64,000 bases of DNA from Coleofasciculus sp040219735 (lineage in GTDB: Bacteria > Cyanobacteriota > Cyanobacteriia > Cyanobacteriales > Coleofasciculaceae), in assembly GCA_040219735.1 (NCBI GenBank), contig JAVJRX010000100.1; one strand, written 5' to 3'. The position numbers and the translations under genes were made by a program. Shown piece by piece: positions 35,017 through 42,975 of this stretch. The stretch's first letter is position 1. Each line of letters starts with the position of its first letter. The notes under the pieces were generated by a model, which was not told where the DNA came from, made no database searches, and worked only from the letters and a program-made list of their open reading frames with translations.

Positions 35017-35991
35017 ATGACCTTGTCATCCTATTCTCCCCGCGTTGCTAACGCGCCACTATGTCAGGACGATCCTGACAAGCCTAAGCTTTATTTACCT
35101 GGCACCGACTGCCTTGTCCGTTCTCAGGTTCCCTTAGCCCGTCTGACGTCCTTTCGTGTGGGGGGTCCAGCCGAGTGGTACGTGGCGCCCCGACGGGTAG
35201 ACGATCTGTTCGCCAGCTTTGAGTGGGCAGAGTCTCAAGGACTACCCCTAACCTTATTAGGGGCAGGTTCTAATCTACTCGTCAGTGATTGTGGTTTGTC
35301 TGGCTTAGTCGTCTGTACTCGTCATCTTCGCTTTACCCACTTTGACCCCAATACAGGTAGAGTGACAGCCGAAGCGGGAGAGCCAATCGCCCGTTTGGCA
35401 TGGCAGGCGGCTAATCGCGGTTGGCAAGGGTTGGAATGGGCGGTAGGAATTCCGGGAACTGTGGGGGGGGCAGTGGTAATGAATGCTGGTGCCCATCAAA
35501 CTTGTGCGGCGGATCTGCTGGTGAGTGTGGAAACCGTTTCACCCACTGGAATCGTGGAGCGGCTCACACCTCAAGAGTTGGGCTTTCGCTATCGCACCTC
35601 TATCCTACAAGGGGGCAATCGCTTTGTGACTCAGGCAACGTTTCAGTTACAACCGGGCGCTGATCCTAAACAAGTCCGAGCCACAACGACTCACCATTTA
35701 AAGCAACGGCGCGATGCTCAACCCTATCACTTACCCAGTTGTGGCAGTGTCTTCCGCAATCCCGAACCCCACGCCGCTGGTTGGCTGATCGAACAATTGG
35801 GTTTGAAAGGCTATCAAATTGGCGGCGCTCAAGTGGCTGAACGCCATGCTAACTTTATCTTGAACTGTGGCGGCGCCAAAGCCAGCGATATCTTCCAACT
35901 GATTCGTTATGTGCAGCACCAAGTCGAGCAGCATTGGTCGCTCTCCTTAGAGCCAGAAGTGAAAATCTTAGGACGGTTTCAGCCTGTCTAA
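35017..35991 (+). CDS. murB: UDP-N-acetylenolpyruvoylglucosamine reductase
   Basis: A 324-residue FAD enzyme that reduces UDP-GlcNAc-enolpyruvate to UDP-MurNAc, one step before MurC. FAD motifs RVGGPAEWYVAP, LGAGSNLLVSD and GIPGTVGGAVVMNAGA and the catalytic Ser region SCGSVFRNP are present, with the conserved end SLEPEVKILG. I take ATG 35017; an in-frame TTG two codons earlier is less likely. It forms a wall-synthesis operon with murC. Confidence 0.95.
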   Translation: MTLSSYSPRVANAPLCQDDPDKPKLYLPGTDCLVRSQVPLARLTSFRVGGPAEWYVAPRRVDDLFASFEWAESQGLPLTLLGAGSNLLVSDCGLSGLVVCTRHLRFTHFDPNTGRVTAEAGEPIARLAWQAANRGWQGLEWAVGIPGTVGGAVVMNAGAHQTCAADLLVSVETVSPTGIVERLTPQELGFRYRTSILQGGNRFVTQATFQLQPGADPKQVRATTTHHLKQRRDAQPYHLPSCGSVFRNPEPHAAGWLIEQLGLKGYQIGGAQVAERHANFILNCGGAKASDIFQLIRYVQHQVEQHWSLSLEPEVKILGRFQPV

Positions 35992-36074
35992 GGATGTCGC
36001 ATTGACCGTCTCGGTACTAAGATTAAGACTTAGCAACGATAAACCCGTCCAACTTGAGAGATACTCAATCAGTT

Positions 36075-36419
36075 ATGACCAAAGGACAAGGATTCGGCTT
36101 CGGTTTAGGCAAGATGAAGGAACTTGCCGAAGCATTCAAAAAAGCCCAAGAGGTACAACAAGGAGCCAAACAGCTTCAAGAAGAATTGGAGCAAATGGAA
36201 ATTGAAGGCTCCTCTAGCGATGGTATGGTTAAGGTGTTTATGAGTGGGAATCAGGAACCCCTGCGAGTCGAAATTGCTCCAGACGCGATCGCAAAAGGAG
36301 CCGAAGCCCTCTCAGAAACGGTTACAGCCGCCATGAAAGATGCCTATGATAAATCAACCACTACGATGAGGGAACGTATGGAAGAACTTACCAGTGGGCT
36401 AAATCTGCCGGGAATGTAA
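36075..36419 (+). CDS. YbaB/EbfC nucleoid-associated protein
   Basis: A 114-residue DNA-binding protein of the YbaB/EbfC family. Start at ATG 36075 (MTKGQGFGFGLGKMKELAEA); an upstream in-frame TTG at 36054 is unlikely. The tweezer-like dimer sequence is visible: helix AFKKAQEVQQGAKQLQEELE, strands DGMVKVFMSGNQEPLRVEIA, and closing helix TMRERMEELTSGLNLPG. It lies 83 bases after murB in the same direction. Confidence 0.93.
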   Translation: MTKGQGFGFGLGKMKELAEAFKKAQEVQQGAKQLQEELEQMEIEGSSSDGMVKVFMSGNQEPLRVEIAPDAIAKGAEALSETVTAAMKDAYDKSTTTMRERMEELTSGLNLPGM

Positions 36420-36424
36420 CCTCA

Positions 36425-36664
36425 CCTGTAGAACTGGGATTCAACAACCCTAATCTAGCTATCGCTTGAGATTAGGGATTGCCAGAGACAGGACTGGCAA
36501 CGCAAGAGTTGAATAGACCATTGAGCCGCCAATTGGCATGTACTACCAGATACTTCCCCAGTCTGGGCTATCTACAAACCTACTTGTTATAGGTGCTTGC
36601 AGAAAGGACATCTTATTGGCGGTGGTCGAGGGGACAGACAACTTTACACGAAAGGCTTATACCC
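36425..36664 (+). ncRNA. Candidate omega-RNA of the IsrB element
   Basis: Non-coding stretch directly before IsrB, where known IscB/IsrB omega-RNAs lie. It has two strong hairpins, CCCTAATCT…AGATTAGGG (36448-36456/36469-36477) and TGCCAG…CTGGCA (36480-36485/36494-36499), then a G-rich run GGCGGTGGTCGAGGGGACAG and CACGAAAGGCTTATACCC reaching the start codon. The 5' limit, and hence the guide, cannot be fixed by eye. Position and structure are seen; function as guide RNA is inferred from the family. Confidence 0.6.
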
Positions 36665-37774
36665 ATGATTCGTGTTCCAGTTTTATCACCGAAAGGTAAA
36701 CCACTAATGCCAGCTAAAGCTAGCCGTGTTCGGCGGTGGCTAAAAGTTGGTAAAGCTAAAGTCGTACATAACGACTTAGGCATATTCCAAGTCCAATTAG
36801 TTGACCCGCCATCGGGGGAGCAAACCCAAAAGATTGTGACTGGAATTGATCCAGGAAAGCTGTTCACCGGCGTTGCCGTTCAATCAGCCAAGGGGACCCT
36901 GTTCTTAGCTCACCTTAACTTGCCCTTTAAAAACGTAATCAAACGCATGACCCAACGGGCAATGATGCGGCGCGGTAGACGGGGGCGACGGATTAACCGG
37001 AAGTTACCCTTTGATCAACGCAGTCACCGCCAACACCGATTTAATAACCGCAAGGGTCACAAGATACCCCCTAGCATCCAAGCTAATAAACAGTTAGCGC
37101 TTAGGGTGACTCAAGAGCTATCGCGAGTCTACCCGTTCCAGGACGTTGTAGTTGAGACTCTCAAAGCTAAGGGTGGCAAAGGTTTCAGTCCGGTGATGGT
37201 TGGTCAATGCTGGCAACTAGAGCAGCTAAAGCAGCAAGGGTACACTGTCCACACTCAAGAAGGTTGGCAAACATCCAACCTCAGAAAATACCTCGGTTTA
37301 CCCAAGTCCAAGAACAAGGCACAAGAGTCACCCACCGCCCATGCTGTTGATGGTATTTGTTTGGCTACTTCCCGGTTTATGCGGTATCGCCAGATTCAAG
37401 GTAGAAGCGGTGCATGGTTAGGATCTATTAAGGTGACGCCGTGCCAGTTTGCGGTAATCAGCCGCCCCCCAATTTGTCGGCGTCAACTACACCTGATGAT
37501 CCCTGCTAAGGGAGGGAAACGGCGCGGCTATGGCGGCACGGTTACTCGCCACAGTGGGTTAAGGAAGGGCGATTATGTCAAAGCGGTTAAAGCAGGTATC
37601 ACTTATTACGGCTACGTTTCTGGTGACACCAAGACCCAAGTCTCAATTAGTAACGCTAACTGGAAACGATTAGGGCAGTTCACCGCTAAAAAAGTCCAAC
37701 TGTTGCAGCGAAATACCGGACTGGTGTCAACAGTTGGATTGTCAAACCTAACCGCATTGAGCGGCGCGGTTTGA
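36665..37774 (+). CDS. isrB: IsrB-like RNA-guided nickase (HNH-less IscB relative)
   Basis: A 369-residue RRXRR-type protein. It has the N-terminal PLMP domain (KPLMPAKASRVRRWLKVGKA, 12-31), RuvC-I with D62 (TGIDPGKLFTG), an Arg-rich bridge helix (RRGRRGRRINRK, 102-113), RuvC-II with E164 (VVVETLKAKG) and RuvC-III with H226 and D229 (AHAVDGICLA). Only 65 residues separate RuvC-II and III, leaving no room for an HNH domain, which defines IsrB against IscB. IsrB cuts one DNA strand with an omega-RNA guide and belongs to the lineage ancestral to Cas9. Start ATG 36665 is chosen because it begins the PLMP domain; an upstream GTG at 36593 would read through the candidate RNA. All RuvC acids are present, so it may be active. 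No transposase is next to it. Confidence 0.9.
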   Translation: MIRVPVLSPKGKPLMPAKASRVRRWLKVGKAKVVHNDLGIFQVQLVDPPSGEQTQKIVTGIDPGKLFTGVAVQSAKGTLFLAHLNLPFKNVIKRMTQRAMMRRGRRGRRINRKLPFDQRSHRQHRFNNRKGHKIPPSIQANKQLALRVTQELSRVYPFQDVVVETLKAKGGKGFSPVMVGQCWQLEQLKQQGYTVHTQEGWQTSNLRKYLGLPKSKNKAQESPTAHAVDGICLATSRFMRYRQIQGRSGAWLGSIKVTPCQFAVISRPPICRRQLHLMIPAKGGKRRGYGGTVTRHSGLRKGDYVKAVKAGITYYGYVSGDTKTQVSISNANWKRLGQFTAKKVQLLQRNTGLVSTVGLSNLTALSGAV

Positions 37775-37785
37775 CCTCTATCCCT

Positions 37786-37812
37786 CTCCATCCTGCTTCG
37801 CTGAGGATGGAG
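37786..37812. other. Perfect 9-base-pair hairpin after IsrB
   Basis: CTCCATCCT-gcttcgctg-AGGATGGAG, 12 bases after the IsrB stop and just before the convergent CHAT gene's stop. It may be the right-end hairpin of the IS605-like element or a terminator; no T-run follows. Confidence 0.6.
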
Positions 37813-37814
37813 TC

Positions 37815-40544
37815 TCACGAGATACGCGATGATTGCTTATAGAGAACACTGGCTTCCTGAAAATATCCCTGACTGGTTTTGATATTCGCTAAGGCATGAA
37901 GAATTGATGCTTTGACTGCTTTATCCTCTAACGGGCATAATTCCAACGATTTTTTAAGATGTTCAACTGCTTGATCAATATCACCCAGAAACTGTTCAGC
38001 AACAGCCAAGTTATATAAAATACAATAATCTTCAGCAATTACCAAAGTTTCTTTGCAAATTTTTACGACATCATGCCATCGTCGGTTATAATGATTCCAC
38101 CAGTTGGCTATAGTCGAGCATGTTTTGACTACAATTTTATTTTCTTGTCCTATAAATGCTAATCGATGAATTTCTAAAATTTTCCCCTCTAATGTGTTAT
38201 TGAAAATTCTGTAAAACTCGCTTGGAGGATCTAATAAGACAGGAATATTCCCCATCCAAAGGAGTTCCATCCTATCTACTTCTTCCCACCAAAGATGATA
38301 CAGTATATTAGCCGCGTGCCTGTGCAAATTTTCCGCATCTTCCGGCAACTCCAGAGGCAAAATACGCGGTACTCTTAATGATTCATCAGGACTAACTTCC
38401 AACAATCCCAACGCTATCGCCCGATTAATGTATTCATCCACATTATTCAGGGCGGGTTTCGCTTCAGAGTTATCGGTATTTCCAGTAAGTTTGTCCCTAA
38501 ACCCGCCCCTACAAACGGCAATAAACGCCTCCCTCGGTACGGGTAACTCAAACACCAATCCCCGCGATAACATTTCCCGCATCGGCTGATCTATTTGTTT
38601 CAGGAGTTCCTTTGCCAAAACCTTTTCTCTTAACTCCACCGGATCAGCTTCCAAACGTGCCAAAATCTCCGCCACTGTATTCTTTTCCCCCCTATTTAAA
38701 GCAAGCTGGGGAGACTCTAAATTCAATAACACCTTATCCAACCATTCCAATAAGCGAGGATTCCCATCCGCCAATCGTTGCGCCTGCTCCTGTAACGCCT
38801 CATCTACCTGAGATTCAGAACCAAATGCAGTGAGGCGATTACACTTTTTTTGCAAATCTGCCCCCCGCAGCGAATCCATTTTTTGCTTGTAAAAATACTG
38901 TAACTGGCTGGATTCAAAATCGTAACGGCAGGTAATAATTAAGCGATGAGGGGCATAATTATCTTGAATTGCCCAGACTAACGCCTCTAAAACCTCTGCC
39001 GCTTCCGGTTGCAGCACATACCCATCATTGCGGGATTCTAGATTCACCTCAAAATCATCTAAGACTAGCAAAAATGGCTTTTCTCCCCCTTGTGAAGGCA
39101 GGGCTAGGGGGGGATCTAACAACACTCGAAACACCCGCCGTAGCCGAAACTTCAATTCTTCTCTGTTATCCTGTAACGCTTCCCTTAATTCCCAACTATC
39201 TAACGCCGCCGCTAACTTGTTCACTAGACTGGGTTCATCCACTCTCCCCACCCAAACCAATCGTTGAAATTCGGACAGGCGATCGCACAGTCTTGCTGCT
39301 AAACTACTCTTACCCAAACCACCCATACCATGAATCAATACCCCAATATCCTCAGATGGCGGTTTCAGCGCCCGTAAACAGTTTTGTAACTGACGACGAC
39401 GCCCGACAAAACTTTCACGAGTGGGGACTTTTACGGTTCCTGCGGTGTCTAGAAACTGTGTAGCAACAGTTGGTGGCGGTGCAGGGTTGCGCCCACGGGT
39501 TCTTACAGGTGTGACTAATGCCCCTGGCAACGTTTCCGCCGCATACAGCCGTAACAAATGCCAATCCCGTGCCTTATTTTTAATCAATTCTTGGTACGTC
39601 AGGGCAACGGCTTGTGTTAATGTCTTTCCGGCTGACAGCGCCTGATATAATGCAGCCGCCGCCGTTGTCGCCTCTTGATCTAAAACATTCTGTCCCCAAC
39701 CCAAAACGGCTGTTACGCCTAAGTTCAGCAATGCCTCAGCCATGGAAGGGATAGCCCCCGATTTCCCGGCTTGCCCTGTGCGACAACCAGAGAGGAATAT
39801 CAGTTTGGGTAGTCGAAATTGTAGTTCTCTGGCAATATCTTCAGCGCTGGCAAGATAAGGTTCACCTATTTCCGTTTCTGTATAAAAGCGGGGTTCTCCA
39901 TCAACAAAGGTAGCATGACCTGTCAAATGCAAGACATCAAAATATCCCTCGCCGTAATCACCAACTAAATACCCCAACTCCGACAAACAGCCGCTTTCTT
40001 CTACCGTTAGCGATAAAGGTTGACGCGCTGTCGCTTTCAGGATTCGCCCCTCTTCCGCCTCAAAATCCAAGATGGGTGTTATCCCTAACGGTGAGGTTGC
40101 CATAAACAGGACATTCAGCGCCCGATTTTGGGGTGCGGCATCAATTTTCAGTTTCCGAGTATTCAATGATACCCAGCGTAGAGGAATAACCGCAGGCAGT
40201 TTCTGCACCAGGAAACTATTGCTATCATGCAGCACTTCCCAGGGCAGATGTGCCAGTTGTTCGGCAGCGTTGATGGCTAAAATAATCTCCTCTCGGCGAG
40301 ATTGATTCAGCAAACGTTGCAGAAAGCGATCGCTCCCATCTAACCAGTTGTATAATTTACGCCCAGTGATGGTATAAACAACCGCTAAACTAACGTAGTA
40401 ATCTCGTTCGGCTAGCCCAATTAGGTCGGTGATTTCTGCCAGAGGGAGCGATCGCGTCTTATACTGATTGGGATTGTCAAAAAAATAACGCAGTTCTACG
40501 TCATTGTCCCCAACGGGTTTGAGGTCAAGGTGAAGGACTTGCAC
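37815..40544 (-). CDS. CHAT protease / NB-ARC STAND / TPR protein
   Basis: A 909-residue signalling protein. Residues about 90-335 are a caspase-like CHAT domain with catalytic His in DVLHLTGHA (H206/H210) and Cys254 (IFLSGCRTGQ). A STAND ATPase follows: FVGRRRQLQNCL, P-loop GMGGLGKSS (406-414), Walker B FLLVLDDFE (491-499) and LIITCRYDFES. The end has TPR-like helices (LYNLAVAEQFLGDIDQAVEH). CHAT-STAND proteins act as threat-triggered proteases, like bacterial inflammasome relatives. Residues about 678-698 (CRGGFRDKLTG…AKPALN) are a translated palindromic element. It lies seven bases after an EACC1-like gene, its likely partner. Confidence 0.92.
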   Translation of the reverse strand: MQVLHLDLKPVGDNDVELRYFFDNPNQYKTRSLPLAEITDLIGLAERDYYVSLAVVYTITGRKLYNWLDGSDRFLQRLLNQSRREEIILAINAAEQLAHLPWEVLHDSNSFLVQKLPAVIPLRWVSLNTRKLKIDAAPQNRALNVLFMATSPLGITPILDFEAEEGRILKATARQPLSLTVEESGCLSELGYLVGDYGEGYFDVLHLTGHATFVDGEPRFYTETEIGEPYLASAEDIARELQFRLPKLIFLSGCRTGQAGKSGAIPSMAEALLNLGVTAVLGWGQNVLDQEATTAAAALYQALSAGKTLTQAVALTYQELIKNKARDWHLLRLYAAETLPGALVTPVRTRGRNPAPPPTVATQFLDTAGTVKVPTRESFVGRRRQLQNCLRALKPPSEDIGVLIHGMGGLGKSSLAARLCDRLSEFQRLVWVGRVDEPSLVNKLAAALDSWELREALQDNREELKFRLRRVFRVLLDPPLALPSQGGEKPFLLVLDDFEVNLESRNDGYVLQPEAAEVLEALVWAIQDNYAPHRLIITCRYDFESSQLQYFYKQKMDSLRGADLQKKCNRLTAFGSESQVDEALQEQAQRLADGNPRLLEWLDKVLLNLESPQLALNRGEKNTVAEILARLEADPVELREKVLAKELLKQIDQPMREMLSRGLVFELPVPREAFIAVCRGGFRDKLTGNTDNSEAKPALNNVDEYINRAIALGLLEVSPDESLRVPRILPLELPEDAENLHRHAANILYHLWWEEVDRMELLWMGNIPVLLDPPSEFYRIFNNTLEGKILEIHRLAFIGQENKIVVKTCSTIANWWNHYNRRWHDVVKICKETLVIAEDYCILYNLAVAEQFLGDIDQAVEHLKKSLELCPLEDKAVKASILHALANIKTSQGYFQEASVLYKQSSRIS
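38450..38512. repeat. Palindromic element, copy 6 (translated)
   Basis: 63-base copy inside the CHAT/STAND gene. Read on the gene's minus strand from GTAGGGGCGGGTTT it is translated as GGFRDKLTGNTDNSEAKPAL, the same GGFR frame as copies 2 and 4. Confidence 0.92.
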
Positions 40545-40550
40545 AGTGGT

Positions 40551-40871
40551 TTAGTCTTCCAAGATTTGCCTAATTTCCTCAATTGTGGCATCTTTCAATA
40601 GCAATCGCCGATCCCCTTTAACTAGCAGTACCTTGTCTATTTTTTTCCCAGCTTTGCCTTTTTGGTATTCCTGATACCACTTGCGAATTTGTTCAGCAAT
40701 GGTGATAGCACCGCCAACAATCCCGACAATCGCGCCAATGGTGGCAATTGTACCTTCTTTATCCGGTTCGTCAGCCGTCTCCCAATGCCCTTCTAATCCG
40801 GGATGGGCGAATAAGGCTTCCGTTGCTGCGATCGCGTCTTGTCCTTGAATTTCAAATTGGATATCTGCCAT
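40551..40871 (-). CDS. EACC1-like small protein paired with CHAT/STAND
   Basis: A 106-residue protein from ATG 40871 (MADIQFEIQGQDAIAATEAL); an earlier in-frame TTG would add five residues. It has an opening strand (IQFEIQG), a helix, a short link, a hydrophobic Gly/Ala/Ile segment (IGAIVGIVGGAITIAEQI), a basic region and an end with VLLVKGDRRLLLKDATIEEI. This order matches effector-associated constant component 1 (EACC1), a fixed partner in NTP-dependent conflict systems. The match is by eye and not proven. It is seven bases upstream of the CHAT gene, so the two form an operon. Confidence 0.78.
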   Translation of the reverse strand: MADIQFEIQGQDAIAATEALFAHPGLEGHWETADEPDKEGTIATIGAIVGIVGGAITIAEQIRKWYQEYQKGKAGKKIDKVLLVKGDRRLLLKDATIEEIRQILED

Positions 40872-40915
40872 TGACTCTGATAGCAACTCTTACAGCTAAA
40901 CTTTAGCAGGGATGA

Positions 40916-40979
40916 GGGCGGGTTTTGTTGTGCAGTTTGAGCTGTATCTCCTAACGTTAATCCCTAAACCCGCCCCTAC
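40916..40979. repeat. Palindromic element, copy 7
   Basis: 64-base copy, GGGCGGGTTT at 40916 and AAACCCGCCCCTAC at 40966-40979, in the promoter region of the EACC1-like/CHAT operon. Confidence 0.9.
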
Positions 40980-40996
40980 ATTGCACGGCTTCAAAG

Positions 40997-41072
40997 AAGC
41001 TGTTCGGCATTTAAATTTTAATGCCAATAATGGCTCTCATTCTTGTAGTGCGAGCCTGTCAGCTCGCTACTA
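40997..41072. repeat. Dispersed repeat A, copy 1
   Basis: AAGCTGTTCGGCATTTAAAT… ending in a hairpin TAGTGCGAGC…GCTCGCTACTA (41046-41072). A diverged second copy lies at 46501-46575. Part of the 333-base gap 40887-41219 between the EACC1-like gene and the transporter, which holds only repeats. Confidence 0.7.
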
Positions 41073-41140
41073 ATACCCAATTTAAATTTACCGCCCTCTA
41101 CATGATTACGGGTTTTAAACTGAATCGCACTGACTGGTAT

Positions 41141-41182
41141 GCTGGTGGGCAATGCCCACCCTACGGTATATCAAAGGTTTTG
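41141..41182. repeat. 42-base dispersed repeat B, copy 1
   Basis: GCTGGTGGGCAATGCCCACC followed by CTACGGTATATCAAAGGTTTTG. The reverse complement occurs unchanged at 59576-59617. Centre GGTGGGCA-a-TGCCCACC is a perfect palindrome. Confidence 0.9.
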
Positions 41183-41219
41183 GCGATCTCACAAGGCAAA
41201 TTAGAGAGTGCCATTCATT

Positions 41220-42581
41220 TTAAACTGCCGTTTCTGCCGTTTCCTCTGATAACTTCACCTCAGGTAATGGTAAATCTTGTGCTGGTATGTCTTCTACCCG
41301 TTGTGTCAAGAACGCTGCAATCACCATAAAGACACCGCCAATGACTATGGCTAAGAGGCGATCATTATCCAGAAGATTATCCATCACCCAGCCAAACCCC
41401 AAAGACACAGCAATCTGAGGTAACACAATAAAGAAGTTAAAAATGCCCATGAAAATGCCAGTGCGCTTGGGGGGTAAACCGCCAATGAGCATGGAATAAG
41501 GCAGGGTCAAAATACTTGCCCAAGCAATACCAACCCCCACCATGGACAGCAATAGCAGATATTGATTGTCCATCACCATCAGCGACATAAAACCTGCCCC
41601 ACCGCAGAGGAGACAGAAGCTATGGGTGAGTTGGCGACTGGTGGCTTCTGCTATTCTCGGTAATAACACAGAGAAACCAAAACAAACGGCATTATAGAAA
41701 GCAATGCAAATTCCTGCCCATTCAATCCCATCGTTATAAAGTAATGATTGCTGATTTGTCGCGCCAAAAATATTCCAGGCGACGGCGGGGGGAAAGTACA
41801 GGAAAAAGCAAAACATGCCTAACCAGGTAAAGCACTGCACCCAAGCTAATTGTTTCATCACCGGGGGTATTTCTTTGAACGCGATCGCGGCTTCTCGAAT
41901 ACTATTGATCAAACCCCCTTTTTCCTTTTTTTGCTTCTCAAAAGCTTCTAAGTTTTGCGGCGGATATTCCTCTGTAGAGAGAACTGTCCACAGTACCGTA
42001 CCAAAGAAAAAGGCAGCACCAATATAAAAGGAGAATTTCACTGTCAGGGGAATCGCCCCTTCATTTCCACTGAGGGAGGGAATATGAAAGAGGTTATTTA
42101 AAATCCAGGGTAATGCCGAAGCACTAACAGCGCCTAAGCCAATAAACAGACTTTGCATGGCAAATCCCATCGTCCGTTGGCTTCTTGGCACTAAATCCCC
42201 CACAAACGCCCGAAACGGCTCCATGCTGATGTTGACCGATGTATCTAAAATCCACAATAATCCGGCTGCCATCCACAGTGCCGATGAGTGAGGCATCGCA
42301 ATCAGCGCGATCGAACTCAGAATTGCCCCAATCAAAAAATACGGTCGTCGCCTACCCAGAGCTCCCCAGGTATTATCACTCATATTGCCAATAATCGGCT
42401 GCACGATTAACCCCGTCAGGGGGGCGGCTAGCCAAAGAATGGGAATTTGATGGGCATTTGCACCTAGATACTCAAAAATGGCGCTCATATTTGCCATTTG
42501 GAGTCCCCAGCCAAATTGAATGCCGAAGAATCCAACGCTCATATTCCAGAGCTGCCAAAAATTTAATGGTTGTTTTTTCAT
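41220..42581 (-). CDS. MFS/GPH sugar-cation symporter, SLC45-like
   Basis: A 453-residue transporter with about 12 membrane helices. Motifs FFGIQFGWGLQMANMSAIFEY, PLTGLIVQPIIGNMSD, LGRRRPYFLIGAI and RAFVGDLVPRSQRTMGFAMQ fit the glycoside-pentoside-hexuronide/SLC45 group, which carries sucrose, maltose or similar sugars with protons. It could help recycle a compatible solute such as sucrose. A TnpB remnant lies just upstream and may have brought or removed promoter sequence. Confidence 0.9.
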   Translation of the reverse strand: MKKQPLNFWQLWNMSVGFFGIQFGWGLQMANMSAIFEYLGANAHQIPILWLAAPLTGLIVQPIIGNMSDNTWGALGRRRPYFLIGAILSSIALIAMPHSSALWMAAGLLWILDTSVNISMEPFRAFVGDLVPRSQRTMGFAMQSLFIGLGAVSASALPWILNNLFHIPSLSGNEGAIPLTVKFSFYIGAAFFFGTVLWTVLSTEEYPPQNLEAFEKQKKEKGGLINSIREAAIAFKEIPPVMKQLAWVQCFTWLGMFCFFLYFPPAVAWNIFGATNQQSLLYNDGIEWAGICIAFYNAVCFGFSVLLPRIAEATSRQLTHSFCLLCGGAGFMSLMVMDNQYLLLLSMVGVGIAWASILTLPYSMLIGGLPPKRTGIFMGIFNFFIVLPQIAVSLGFGWVMDNLLDNDRLLAIVIGGVFMVIAAFLTQRVEDIPAQDLPLPEVKLSEETAETAV

Positions 42582-42698
42582 GAATCAGTTGTCTGTCCAA
42601 CACTAGGCGATCGCTCATCATCACCCGTTCGGGTTGATAACCCTGCATAGCCCGATCGCCTTCTATGATTACCGACTTTCTACAAGGAACATTTAATG

Positions 42699-42800
42699 TT
42701 GACACTCCCCGCTCTTGCATAGACGGGGATTCTGCTGACAGAGTAGGCTGTGGCAAAGCCCACAATCTCACTCTCGCTACGGTCGTCAAACACCGTCTAC
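42699..42800 (-). ncRNA. Remnant omega-RNA/right end of IS605-type TnpB
   Basis: Read on the minus strand, the region ends with CCCCG…CGGGG hairpin (42707-42728) and GGGGAGTGTCAA, the usual end of TnpB omega-RNA scaffolds and IS605-family right ends. Sequence after that end would have been the guide (CATTAAATGTTCCTTGTAG). Shares DNA with the tnpB fragment's 3' end. Confidence 0.6.
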
Positions 42801-42975
42801 CCAGTCGGTTTAGGTCAATGCCTAACTTTCTGGCTACTTTTCTTAAAATGTTAGCACTGCCGTTTAAATCGGCATTTACAATCAAACCATCGCTACTACG
42901 ATACAAGCCACGCTTTATTCGTCTTCCTAGTGCTTTCCACCCGTCTGGTTTTTCACCAAACTTAGGCAGGGAGTC
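42699..42975 (-). pseudogene. TnpB C-terminal fragment (IS200/IS605 family)
   Basis: Degraded 3' end of a TnpB gene. The readable peptide includes SLPKFGEKPDGWKALGRRIK, RGLYRSSDGLIVNADLNGSA with the RuvC-III Asp, ANILRKVARKLGIDL and VARVRLW. A stop codon precedes it and the N-terminal two thirds, with RuvC-I and II, are gone, so it cannot cut DNA. The frame runs on past the element end into the transporter gene, so the original stop is also lost. The neighbouring 42976-43329 stretch keeps no recognisable gene except a possible mobile-element left part and short repeats. Confidence 0.85.

Noticed and set aside
36593..36664. Longer IsrB start at GTG 36593
   Set aside because: It would translate the candidate RNA region; the family begins at the MIRVPVL start of the PLMP domain.
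16048..40979. CRISPR array from repeated GGGCGGGTTT elements
   Set aside because: Copies are single, kilobases apart, in both orientations, and some lie in genes; no regular spacers and no cas genes.
42472..42906. Complete 144-residue gene
   Set aside because: It is the TnpB tail reading past the element end into the transporter gene; not a natural product.
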